The notes below the pieces were generated by a model, which saw nothing but the letters and a program-made list of their open reading frames with translations, was not told where the DNA came from and did no database searches. A DNA stretch of 64,000 nt from a virus: positions 1 to 64,000 of the IMG/VR virus record IMGVR_UViG_3300006802_000076; one strand, written 5' to 3'. The position numbers were made by a program, and so were the translations under genes. This document shows, piece by piece, positions 1-5,098 of the stretch. The stretch's first letter is position 1; each line of letters starts with the position of its first letter.

Positions 1-6
1 GGCACG

Positions 7-36
7 AAAAAAGCCCGGGGGCCGAAGCCCCCGGGC
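7..36 (-). terminator. Intrinsic terminator of the last array cassette
   Basis: A GC-rich hairpin (arms GCCCGGGGGC and GCCCCCGGGC with a UUCG-type loop on the minus strand, 13-36) is followed on the minus strand by six T residues (7-12). It is the only terminator hairpin of the array with a clear U-tract, which fits the end of the array or of its last transcription unit. Confidence 0.85.
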
Positions 37-45
37 GATTCCCGG

Positions 46-279
46 TCAGTAGTTCCTGGCCGTCAGGTATCGGGCACCTTCCAGGTCGGTCCCGATCGGG
101 AACCGGACTTCGTGGTCGGTGGCCGTTTCCTGCCAGTACCGGATCGTGACGATCGCCTCGCCGTCGACGATCCGGATCGAAACGTCGATGTCCTCTTCGA
201 CGGTGGTGATGTCGAAGTCGTCGTCGTCGGGATGCCAGGTCAGTCGGATCGTTCCGACTGACAGGTCGATGTCTTGCAT
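46..279 (-). CDS. Array cassette 1: small acidic protein, unknown function
   Basis: A 77-residue acidic protein with no family I recognise. It looks rich in beta-strand (alternating hydrophobic residues in DIDLSVGTIRLTWH and in the repeated DVSIRIVDGEAIVTIRYW stretch) with a DDDD patch near residue 20. The start at 279 is chosen because AGGAGGGGAC lies just upstream; a longer reading frame extends into the promoter and hairpin region and is not credible. Codons end mostly in C or G, unlike the AT-rich phage body. It is the last cassette of the array and is followed by a true U-tract terminator. Function unknown; expression from its own promoter is inferred. Confidence 0.75.
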   Translation of the reverse strand: MQDIDLSVGTIRLTWHPDDDDFDITTVEEDIDVSIRIVDGEAIVTIRYWQETATDHEVRFPIGTDLEGARYLTARNY

Positions 280-331
280 TGCGTCCCCTCCTGGGAGTCG
301 TGCAGGGAGTGGATTCCCCCTGACAAAGACC

Positions 332-460
332 ACCTTAGCAGGTGGGACAGAATACGTGCGAAACCTACAGGATCGCGTACCCTGTTGGACTGGCGTGCAA
401 GCTACACGCTTCGCTGCTTGCCCGCCAGTCGGCGGGTGGAAGAGAGATATGTGTGAAAGT
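332..460 (-). repeat. Array intergenic module, copy 1 (promoter, motifs, large hairpin)
   Basis: In minus-strand order: motif 2 (444-460, plus-strand GAGATATGTGTGAAAGT); a large hairpin (388-430) with 15-nt arms and one mismatch; motif 1 (350-364, plus-strand GAATACGTGCGAAAC); and an extended -10 TGCTAAGGT (TAAGGT at 332-337). Just downstream, 303-322 folds into a 7-bp leader hairpin in front of the SD of cassette 1. Motif 1 overlaps where the -35 element would lie. Confidence 0.75.
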
Positions 461-495
461 TGAGTTGGGATAAGTCGTAATGTGTCTGGTGTTGT

Positions 496-519
496 GCCCC
501 GGGGCCGAAGCCCCGGGGC
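496..519 (-). terminator. GC-rich terminator-like hairpin after cassette 2
   Basis: Perfect inverted repeat GCCCCGGGGC / GCCCCGGGGC around a TTCG-type loop, 7 nt after the stop codon of cassette 2. There is no U-tract, so it may be an actinobacterial-style terminator or an mRNA 3'-end stabiliser. Confidence 0.65.
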
Positions 520-526
520 CACACCG

Positions 527-733
527 TCACGCCTCCATCGTGGTCTTGGCCATGGTGAAGATGGTTCCCCACTCGTCAACCTTGACGAGGCAGATGATGC
601 CGGAGTACCCAGAGATGGCGGCGGCGTTCACCGCCGCCCCGTAGGCCATGATGGCCTCCCTTTCCTCCGTCGTGCCGACGAAGTGGGCAGTGTTGCCCAC
701 TCCGTTGTGGAACCGGTGCTGGATTGCGTACAT
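527..733 (-). CDS. Array cassette 2: small protein, unknown function
   Basis: A 68-residue protein of unknown family. The central part is Ala/Gly-rich and hydrophobic (AAVNAAAISGYSGIICLVKV, about residues 33-52) and could form a beta-alpha core or a weak membrane segment. The start at 733 follows GGAGGATC with normal spacing. It sits between its own promoter module (781-907) and terminator-like hairpin (496-519). Its GC-rich codon use matches the other cassettes. It shares no obvious sequence with its neighbours, so the array looks like different small genes in identical regulatory packaging. Confidence 0.75.
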   Translation of the reverse strand: MYAIQHRFHNGVGNTAHFVGTTEEREAIMAYGAAVNAAAISGYSGIICLVKVDEWGTIFTMAKTTMEA

Positions 734-780
734 GATCCTCCAATCATGCTTGCGGCGAGCCTCTCCCGCCGACAGATGTA

Positions 781-907
781 ACCTTAGCACATGAGACAGA
801 ATGCGTGCGAAACTTGCAGGCTCGCGTACCCTGTCAGACTGGCGTGCGATTTTGTTGCACCGCACCGCACGCCAGTCGGTCGGTGTGTGAGAGATATGTG
901 TGAAAGT
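781..907 (-). repeat. Array intergenic module, copy 2
   Basis: Motif 2 at 891-907, large hairpin at 837-877 with perfect 12-bp arms (GACTGGCGTGCG / CGCACGCCAGTC), motif 1 at 799-813 (one base different from copy 1), extended -10 TGTGCTAAGGT with TAAGGT at 781-786. The leader hairpin at 753-771 (CGGCG / CGCCG) has a different sequence from copies 1, 3 and 6 but the same position and shape. Confidence 0.75.
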
Positions 908-940
908 TGTAGGGATGATGAGAGTAATGTGTTTGGTGGT

Positions 941-967
941 GGCCCCGGGGCATGTCGCCCCGGGGCC
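941..967 (-). terminator. Hairpin after micro-ORF A
   Basis: GGCCCCGGGGC and GCCCCGGGGCC around a short loop, 6 nt past the stop of the 11-residue micro-ORF at 974-1009. No U-tract. Confidence 0.6.
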
Positions 968-973
968 GGTGTG

Positions 974-1009
974 TCACCCGATCAATGCTCGGAGTATGAT
1001 TCCTAGCAT
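974..1009 (-). CDS. Micro-ORF A, 11 residues (MLGIILRALIG)
   Basis: ATG is preceded by AAAGGAGGTGAC, essentially a perfect anti-SD match with ideal spacing. The peptide MLGIILRALIG is very close to micro-ORF B at 2045-2080 (MIGIILRALFM): same length, same IILRAL core, same SD and same flanking hairpins. It lies between the hairpin ending cassette 3 and another hairpin. Its hydrophobic shape with one Arg would suit a tiny membrane-active peptide or a leader whose translation controls the downstream hairpin; neither is shown. Confidence 0.6.
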   Translation of the reverse strand: MLGIILRALIG

Positions 1010-1031
1010 GTCACCTCCTTTCGGTAGTGGC

Positions 1032-1057
1032 GACCCCGGGGTCACGACCCCGGGGTC
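1032..1057 (-). terminator. Double palindrome after cassette 3
   Basis: Two copies of the palindrome GACCCCGGGGTC separated by two bases, forming a long GC-rich hairpin 6 nt after the stop of cassette 3 and about 10 nt before the SD of micro-ORF A. The micro-ORF would be translated only from read-through transcripts or from an unseen start. Confidence 0.6.
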
Positions 1058-1063
1058 ACACGG

Positions 1064-1237
1064 TCACCGACCGCCGAACTGCTCGTTCAGTTCGTCGGTG
1101 TAGGCCCACTCCCACTCCCGGCACTTGCGGCACTTCCAGTTCGGGTTCTTGATGTAGGAACCCTTGCCCGTAGCCCGGGCGGACTCCGTTGCGATGATGT
1201 CGAACCGGCCTTCATGGTTCAGAACGATGTGGAACAT
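1064..1237 (-). CDS. Array cassette 3: small protein with CxxC, unknown function
   Basis: A 57-residue protein. Residues about 36-39 form a single CRKC pair within a basic-aromatic stretch (NPNWKCRKCREWEWAY). One CxxC could be half of a zinc site completed by a dimer partner. The start at 1237 follows GGGAGGGGAC; an upstream in-frame extension runs into the promoter region. Codons are GC-rich. It is followed by a double palindrome and then by micro-ORF A, so the two may share a transcript. No family recognised. Confidence 0.7.
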   Translation of the reverse strand: MFHIVLNHEGRFDIIATESARATGKGSYIKNPNWKCRKCREWEWAYTDELNEQFGGR

Positions 1238-1286
1238 GTCCCCTCCCAGGGAGTCGTGCAGGGAGCGAATCCCCCTGACAGACACA

Positions 1287-1415
1287 ACCCTAGCACGTCG
1301 GTGAGAATACGTGCGAAACCTGGCAGTCAACCCTACCTGATCGACGGGCGTGCGATGTATCGCTTCGCCTCATCGCACGCCCGTCTTGGGGCGTGTGAAG
1401 GATATGTGTGAAAGT
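1287..1415 (-). repeat. Array intergenic module, copy 3
   Basis: Motif 2 at 1400-1415, large hairpin at 1343-1385 with a perfect 15-bp stem (GACGGGCGTGCGATG and its complement), motif 1 at 1305-1319, extended -10 CGTGCTAGGGT (TAGGGT at 1287-1292). Leader hairpin at 1259-1277 (7 bp with one G-U pair), directly before the SD of cassette 3. Confidence 0.78.
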
Positions 1416-1450
1416 CGGAGTGGTGATGGAGGTAATGTGCCTGGTGTTGT

Positions 1451-1474
1451 GCCCCGGGGCCGAAGCCCCGGGGC
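1451..1474 (-). terminator. GC-rich terminator-like hairpin after cassette 4
   Basis: Same GCCCCGGGGC / TTCG / GCCCCGGGGC hairpin as at 496-519, 7 nt after the stop of cassette 4. Confidence 0.65.
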
Positions 1475-1480
1475 ACCCGG

Positions 1481-1804
1481 TCAGTAGCCCCCGGCGGTGA
1501 TGATGTCGACCCTCTGCAGGGCCTCCATCACGGCCGGATCGGTCGGCGCCGGAATCCCGACCTCCACGGCCAGGTCGATCGCCCTGGCCAGCATCCCGGC
1601 ATACTGACTGGCCACGTCGAACCAGTCAAGGTGGTCACCTGGACGCTCGCCCTGGACGAACGGGTCGAGCGCCGACATTGCGACCAGAGCGGCCTCGTAG
1701 CTGCTCTGGAAGGTCGGCCGAACCTCGTGGTCGGAATGGTCGATCAGGTGACCGATGATGGTCACAATCTGATCTAGGAGATGGAAACAGGTCAAGGTGT
1801 GCAT
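1481..1804 (-). CDS. Array cassette 4: 107-residue helical protein, unknown function
   Basis: The largest cassette of the array. It is predicted mostly helical: a hydrophobic N-terminal helix (residues 1-22, TCFHLLDQIVTIIGHLIDH), a central helix (about 33-48) and a C-terminal pair including MLARAIDLAVEVGI. It might be a small alpha-helical dimer; I recognise no family. The start at 1804 is preceded by GGGAGGGTATC. The leader contains a perfect 7-bp hairpin (1826-1844) different in sequence from those of other cassettes. GC-rich codon use as in its neighbours. Confidence 0.78.
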   Translation of the reverse strand: MHTLTCFHLLDQIVTIIGHLIDHSDHEVRPTFQSSYEAALVAMSALDPFVQGERPGDHLDWFDVASQYAGMLARAIDLAVEVGIPAPTDPAVMEALQRVDIITAGGY

Positions 1805-1848
1805 GATACCCTCCCAGGTCGCACCGTCGGGGACGTTCCCCGACACGA

Positions 1849-1980
1849 CCCATATACACATATGGCTTGAGATACGTGCGAAACCTGACATGTTGGCACA
1901 CCGTAAAGGCTGGTGTGCAAGCTGCACGCTTCGCTGCTTGCCCACCAGCCGGTCGGTGTGTGAGAGATATGTGTGAAAGT
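1849..1980 (-). repeat. Array intergenic module, copy 4
   Basis: Motif 2 at 1964-1980, large hairpin at 1908-1950 (GGCTGGTGTGCAAGC against GCTTGCCCACCAGCC, one mismatch), motif 1 at 1869-1884, and a less typical -10 (TATGGG at 1849-1854). Compared with copy 1, the stem has changed G-C to G-T/A-type positions on both arms, keeping the pairing. Confidence 0.72.
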
Positions 1981-2013
1981 GGTAGGGTTGAATGATGTAA
2001 TGTGTTTGGTGTT

Positions 2014-2039
2014 GGCCCCGGGTCCGAAGACCCGGGGCC
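2014..2039 (-). terminator. Hairpin after micro-ORF B
   Basis: GGCCCCGGGTC / GACCCGGGGCC around CGAA, 5 nt after the stop of micro-ORF B. Compared with 941-967 the stem has compensating changes. Confidence 0.6.
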
Positions 2040-2044
2040 GGTCA

Positions 2045-2080
2045 TCACATGAACAGTGCTCTGAGTATGATGCCGATCAT
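2045..2080 (-). CDS. Micro-ORF B, 11 residues (MIGIILRALFM)
   Basis: Paralogue of micro-ORF A at 974-1009, with identical length, the IILRAL core and the same AAAGGAGGTGA SD with ideal spacing. It is again placed between two GC-rich hairpins downstream of a cassette (2177-2335). Substitutions are confined to residues 2, 10 and 11, all conservative or hydrophobic. Two independent copies with matching SD sites make chance unlikely. Confidence 0.62.
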   Translation of the reverse strand: MIGIILRALFM

Positions 2081-2105
2081 GTTCACCTCCTTTCGGTCGG
2101 TGGGT

Positions 2106-2131
2106 GACCCCGGGGCGGATGCCCCGGGGTC
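2106..2131 (-). terminator. Hairpin between cassette 5 and micro-ORF B
   Basis: GACCCCGGGGC / GCCCCGGGGTC around GGAT-type loop, about 45 nt after the stop of cassette 5 and upstream of the micro-ORF SD. Confidence 0.6.
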
Positions 2132-2176
2132 GGTTGGGGGATTCTGTTGCCACGCTCCCCGCAAGCGCCGATCCTC

Positions 2177-2335
2177 TCAGTCGTGCCGGTAGATCCAGGC
2201 CAAGTCGCTCTGGATGGCGATGTCATCATCGCTGTCCCGATCGACCTTGCTGCCTGCCCAGTCCTGCCAGCAGATGTCCTGCTGGCGTCGGACGAGGTCC
2301 TGCTCGTCCCGGCGCTGGCGCTCCTGTCGTGTCAT
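2177..2335 (-). CDS. Array cassette 5: 52-residue charged protein, unknown function
   Basis: A short reading frame with a very good start: AAGGAGGTGAGAC directly precedes the ATG at 2335. The protein is strongly charged: a basic/glutamine helix at residues 1-20 (RQERQRRDEQDLVRRQQD), one Cys, then an acidic run (DRDSDDD, residues 32-38) and a hydrophobic tail ending WIYRHD. It could be a nucleic-acid mimic or a small host-takeover protein; that is speculation. Unlike the other cassettes, its leader has no hairpin and a stronger SD, so it may be expressed constitutively. Confidence 0.65.
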   Translation of the reverse strand: MTRQERQRRDEQDLVRRQQDICWQDWAGSKVDRDSDDDIAIQSDLAWIYRHD

Positions 2336-2358
2336 GTCTCACCTCCTTCCATGCCTTC

Positions 2359-2487
2359 AATCTAGCACGTCGTCCCGAATACGTGCGAAACATGCCAGAC
2401 AGACACATCACAAGAGCTGGTGTGCAAGCTGCACGCTTCGCTGCTTGCCCACCAGTCGGATCACAAGAGAAAGATATATACGAAAGT
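2359..2487 (-). repeat. Array intergenic module, copy 5
   Basis: Degenerate motif 2 at 2471-2487 (AAGATATATACGAAAGT), large hairpin at 2417-2455 (CTGGTGTGCAAGC / GCTTGCCCACCAG), motif 1 at 2377-2391, extended -10 CGTGCTAGATT with TAGATT at 2359-2364. Loop sequence is the same as in copies 1 and 4. Confidence 0.72.
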
Positions 2488-2522
2488 TGGGTTGGGAGTA
2501 CAAGTAATGTGTCTGGTGTTGT

Positions 2523-2546
2523 GCCCCGGGGCCGAAGCCCCGGGGC
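2523..2546 (-). terminator. GC-rich terminator-like hairpin after cassette 6
   Basis: Same hairpin as at 496-519 and 1451-1474, 6 nt after the stop of cassette 6. Confidence 0.65.
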
Positions 2547-2552
2547 ACCCGG

Positions 2553-2765
2553 TCACCCGATGACCAGGGTGCGCATCGGGCGCACCGTGGCCATCTCATC
2601 GATGAAGACGAGCTTCAACTCGCCGTGGAACCTGTCCGAACCGATCGCCTGCTGGATGTAGTGGCTGGCGATTTCGGCGAGCTTTTCGTAGGCTTGCCTG
2701 TCTCCCTCCACATTGATGTTGACTCCGTACTCCGAAGCGTCGGTGATGATCTGGATGACGTACAT
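2553..2765 (-). CDS. Array cassette 6: 70-residue protein, unknown function
   Basis: First cassette of the array in transcription order. It looks like a small alpha/beta protein: strand MYVIQIITDA, strand YGVNINVEG, helix DRQAYEKLAEIASHYIQQAIG (about 22-42), strand ELKLVFIDE. No family recognised. The start at 2765 follows GGGAGGGAAC. The leader has a perfect 7-bp hairpin with loop ATTCG at 2786-2804, just before the SD. GC-rich codons, as throughout the array. Confidence 0.77.
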   Translation of the reverse strand: MYVIQIITDASEYGVNINVEGDRQAYEKLAEIASHYIQQAIGSDRFHGELKLVFIDEMATVRPMRTLVIG

Positions 2766-2813
2766 GTTCCCTCCCAGGGAGCCTGCAGGGAGCGAATCTC
2801 CCTGACAGATGTA

Positions 2814-2912
2814 ACCTTACCACGTTGTCCAGAATACGTGCGAAACCTGCCAGTCCATGCACCCACAATCGCGGGCGTACGAGTTGCACGCTTCGCTTCT
2901 CGTACGCCCGCG
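2814..2912 (-). repeat. Array intergenic module, copy 6 (outermost, incomplete)
   Basis: Large hairpin at 2870-2912 with a perfect 14-bp stem (CGCGGGCGTACGAG and complement) of almost wholly different sequence from the other copies but with the same loop core (TGCACGCTTCGCT). Motif 1 at 2832-2846, extended -10 CGTGGTAAGGT (TAAGGT 2814-2819). Motif 2 is absent, so this copy marks the upstream edge of the array. Confidence 0.75.
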
Positions 2913-2940
2913 AGACAAGTCTGGGATTGACCGTGGGTGA

Positions 2941-3169
2941 CAGAGGATGCGCGCCGCGGAAGAATTCACTGGTTGCCTTCTTCGGCTGTGTATTCAATTT
3001 TTGTGGGGGTTGGTTTGGGGGGTTGGGGGTGGGGTTGGGGGTGGGGTTTTGTATGGTTGGGGGTGGCGTGGGATTGGGCTGGTTTGTGGGGGGTTGTGTG
3101 TGGGGTTGTGTTGGGGTTTGTGTTGGGTTGTGTGGGTTTTTTTGTGGGGGGTGGGGTGTTTGTCGGGGT
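2941..3169. other. Gene-free G/T-rich patch between array and methyltransferase
   Basis: From about 2995 the plus strand is almost entirely G and T with many runs of four to six G, capable of quadruplex formation. Plus-strand reading frames here give only Gly/Trp/Val/Cys low complexity and are not credible. The composition switches abruptly from the GC-balanced array at about 2945-2990. The patch lies just past the stop of the minus-strand methyltransferase gene. Confidence 0.7.
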
Positions 3170-3706
3170 TTATGGTTTTATTTGGTATACGCCGATTGTG
3201 GGGGTTGTGTGGTGGGTTATGGTTGTGTTGGGGGTTAGGGTTGTCAGCATTTCTATCATTTCTTGGTGTGTCCAGTCGTCTTTGATGTGGTTTTGGTAGG
3301 GGTTTGTGTGGTCGTGTTGTGGCCAGTGTGTGATTGGTATGCTGATGAATAGGGTTTGTGTGTGGGGGAGGAGTTTTTGTATGACTTGTTCGGCTTCTGG
3401 CCGGGTCATGTGTTCTAGTATGTCTCCACAGTATGTTATGGTGTATTCCTGGCCGGGTTCCCATTTTCTCACGTCTTCGTTGATGATAACATCATATTTT
3501 TCGTAGAGTCGATATTGTTTGATGTATGGTTCCCATACTTCAATGCCTGTCCATCTGCCTCTATGAATTTTCCGGGTTATAATTTCCCAGTACGTTCCTT
3601 TTCCACATCCTACATCTAAAAATTCTGTTTGTTGATGATATTGTTCAACATGTTTTTTTGTTTGTTCAATTATCCATTGTTTTCCTTCGTGTGATGAGTT
3701 AGGCAT
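3170..3706 (-). CDS. Class I SAM-dependent methyltransferase
   Basis: A 178-residue protein with the Rossmann methyltransferase signature: motif I FLDVGCGKGTY (about residues 25-35), the acidic residue after strand 2 in WTGIEVWEPY, motif II-like VIINEDVRKW, and ITYCGDILEHM as the post-II motif. Substrate unknown: DNA base, small molecule or protein are all open. The start at 3706 is preferred because its ATG overlaps the stop of the upstream gene (AATGCCTAA); a longer frame adds a Cys-rich tandem-repeat tail but begins at a weak TTG. The C-terminal part is loaded with His, Thr, Pro and Gln because its codons end in C or A, the complement of the plus-strand G/T bias. Last gene of the minus operon. 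Confidence 0.8.
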   Translation of the reverse strand: MPNSSHEGKQWIIEQTKKHVEQYHQQTEFLDVGCGKGTYWEIITRKIHRGRWTGIEVWEPYIKQYRLYEKYDVIINEDVRKWEPGQEYTITYCGDILEHMTRPEAEQVIQKLLPHTQTLFISIPITHWPQHDHTNPYQNHIKDDWTHQEMIEMLTTLTPNTTITHHTTPTIGVYQIKP

Positions 3707-4337
3707 TGTTCCATGTTGTTCCTGCTGTTTGCATCGGTCGCATCTGTGGTGTTGGTTGCATCGGTCGCATTGTTCGCATTGATCGCATTGGTAGTAAAAA
3801 TTTACGGTTGCCAAGCTGGTCTTTGGTGAGCCACATTGTTGCGATTGCGCTGTATCCGATGATGTCTACGAGTGTATCGTTAAGACTTTCTTGTGGTACT
3901 GCGTTGATGTTTATCGCTGTGTTGAAGCTATCGGTTTTTTGTGTCATGTTTTCTAGTCTGGCGATCTTGTCGTTGACCCGAATGAGCAACCCGATGATCC
4001 CAAATTCTGAGATGTTCTTTGGACCATAATCCTTTTGTTTCATGGTGAGGATATCAAGCATGTTTTGTGCTGTGAATCTGGTCCCGGTTGAGTTTAACAG
4101 TCTAAGGCTGTGTGAGGCTAGGAATTGCCAAAACCCGGCTTGTGATGCCATCTTCGACATGTGACTGTAGTCGTATTCTCTGTTTTCGTCGGTTTTCAGG
4201 GTACTACCGATCTTCAGCCGCATATATCGGATGAGTTGATCTGGTTCCTCTAGACCTGAAATAACGGCCCTGTCGAACAGGGCGCTGATTGCTTCTTCTG
4301 CTGCGTCTTCCCATGTTTCACTTGTAGATTGATTCAT
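3699..4337 (-). CDS. Nucleotide-modification-associated (DUF1599-like) protein
   Basis: A 212-residue protein. The central part (about residues 95-175) has the pattern TMKQKDYGPKNI, then GIIGLLIRVNDKIARLENM, then ESLNDTLVDIIGYSAIA, which matches the nucleotide-modification-associated domain 1 family (DUF1599), common in phages and proposed to act on modified nucleotides. The C-terminus is a Met/Arg/Pro/Gln repeat (MRSMRTMRPMQ type) made by a tandem nucleotide repeat. The start at 4337 is chosen for AAGGA 9 nt upstream. It overlaps the upstream gene by 20 nt and the methyltransferase ATG by 8 nt, so translation is probably coupled. The pairing with a methyltransferase hints at nucleotide or DNA modification (inference). 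Confidence 0.72.
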   Translation of the reverse strand: MNQSTSETWEDAAEEAISALFDRAVISGLEEPDQLIRYMRLKIGSTLKTDENREYDYSHMSKMASQAGFWQFLASHSLRLLNSTGTRFTAQNMLDILTMKQKDYGPKNISEFGIIGLLIRVNDKIARLENMTQKTDSFNTAININAVPQESLNDTLVDIIGYSAIATMWLTKDQLGNRKFLLPMRSMRTMRPMQPTPQMRPMQTAGTTWNNA

Positions 4338-4671
4338 TTTCCATTTCCTTAATGAGAGTTGATTTGATAAAAGCTCTGATTGCTGCATCGATTATTTCTT
4401 TAGATACTGAAGGGTCTAGTGAGGCGATCATGTCGCCTTGTTCATCTACAATATCTATTTGATCGTATACTAATGTTTTTCTGTTGCTTTCTAGGCCTTT
4501 AATTAGATATTTAAGTTCTATATTGTCTTCCCGCAAATCTTTTAGTTCATTAACTACATCCATAAAAGTTGCGACATCAATAACAATTTGATCTTTTGCA
4601 ACAAAAAGATCATCTTCTGTTTGAGCTTCCATAAGCTCTAAAAGATGATCTTCTATGTAGTCACTTTCCAT
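4318..4671 (-). CDS. Acidic coiled-coil-like protein, unknown function
   Basis: A 118-residue acidic protein, mostly helical with heptad-like stretches (VVNELKDLREDNIELKYLIKGLE, about residues 36-58) suggesting a coiled coil, then a short strand region (LVYDQIDIVDEQGDMIASLD) and a C-terminal helix. The start at 4671 is preferred because the ATG overlaps the end of the upstream HTH gene and is preceded by GGAAGAAAAGA. No catalytic motif is visible. It lies between an HTH protein and the DUF1599-like protein. Confidence 0.68.
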   Translation of the reverse strand: MESDYIEDHLLELMEAQTEDDLFVAKDQIVIDVATFMDVVNELKDLREDNIELKYLIKGLESNRKTLVYDQIDIVDEQGDMIASLDPSVSKEIIDAAIRAFIKSTLIKEMENESIYK

Positions 4672-5098
4672 TCTTTTCTTCCATCCTCTTCTTGTATGCG
4701 TCAATGATCATATATTGACCCCGGCCTTCCTTCTTGAGCCAACCCGGCTGGTCTTTAATAAATTTGTAGATAGTAGGAAGACTCACACCGCAAAGATCAG
4801 CAATGTCTTTAGTCCCCATGATTTCCCCATCATGCTCTTTCAGAACATCGATAACAGAAAGCTTCTTTGCTGGCCTCTTCTTTTCAATGACAGCTTCTTC
4901 TTCTGGAAGACCGAAGAAGTTCCACCAATACCTGGCATCGTCTACCGATATCTGATAGAAACCACAAATATCTTTAAAGTTCTTGTCATCGAATAGCCCT
5001 GTTGCAATACATAGGCCAGCCCTAGCTTTTTCTGAGCTAATCTTTTTATGATCCTTTACCATCCGGCAAAGGCGCTCTTTTTCCTGAAAACTTATCAT
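4661..5098 (-). CDS. Helix-turn-helix DNA-binding protein
   Basis: A 145-residue basic protein. Residues about 88-120 (IMGTKDIADLCGVSLPTIYKFIKDQPGWL) read as a helix-turn-helix with recognition helix SLPTIYKFI, followed by a wing-like GRGQYMIID strand. The N-terminal half (DICGFYQISVDDARYWWNFFGLP) looks like a second HTH, as in small phage terminase subunits or two-headed regulators. It could regulate the divergent promoter region at 7997-8150, or be a small terminase subunit; the absence of a large subunit nearby argues weakly against the latter. Its 5' end overlaps the upstream gene by 53 nt. Confidence 0.65.
   Translation of the reverse strand: MISFQEKERLCRMVKDHKKISSEKARAGLCIATGLFDDKNFKDICGFYQISVDDARYWWNFFGLPEEEAVIEKKRPAKKLSVIDVLKEHDGEIMGTKDIADLCGVSLPTIYKFIKDQPGWLKKEGRGQYMIIDAYKKRMEEKNGK

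Noticed and set aside
388-2912. CRISPR array or integron attC sites
   Set aside because: Spacing is about 500 bp with genes in between and no short regular spacers, so not CRISPR. attC core sites (GTTRRRY and RYYYAAC) are not visible and no integrase lies in the window; an integron-like role is kept only as a loose analogy.
1-2990. Assembly chimera explaining the GC-rich left end
   Set aside because: The array promoters share the extended -10 shape with the phage body, so one replicon is more likely. It cannot be fully excluded without read coverage across 2940-3000.
2995-3299. Plus-strand frames in the G/T-rich patch
   Set aside because: They give Gly/Trp/Val/Cys low complexity with no SD and lie opposite the end of a real methyltransferase gene.
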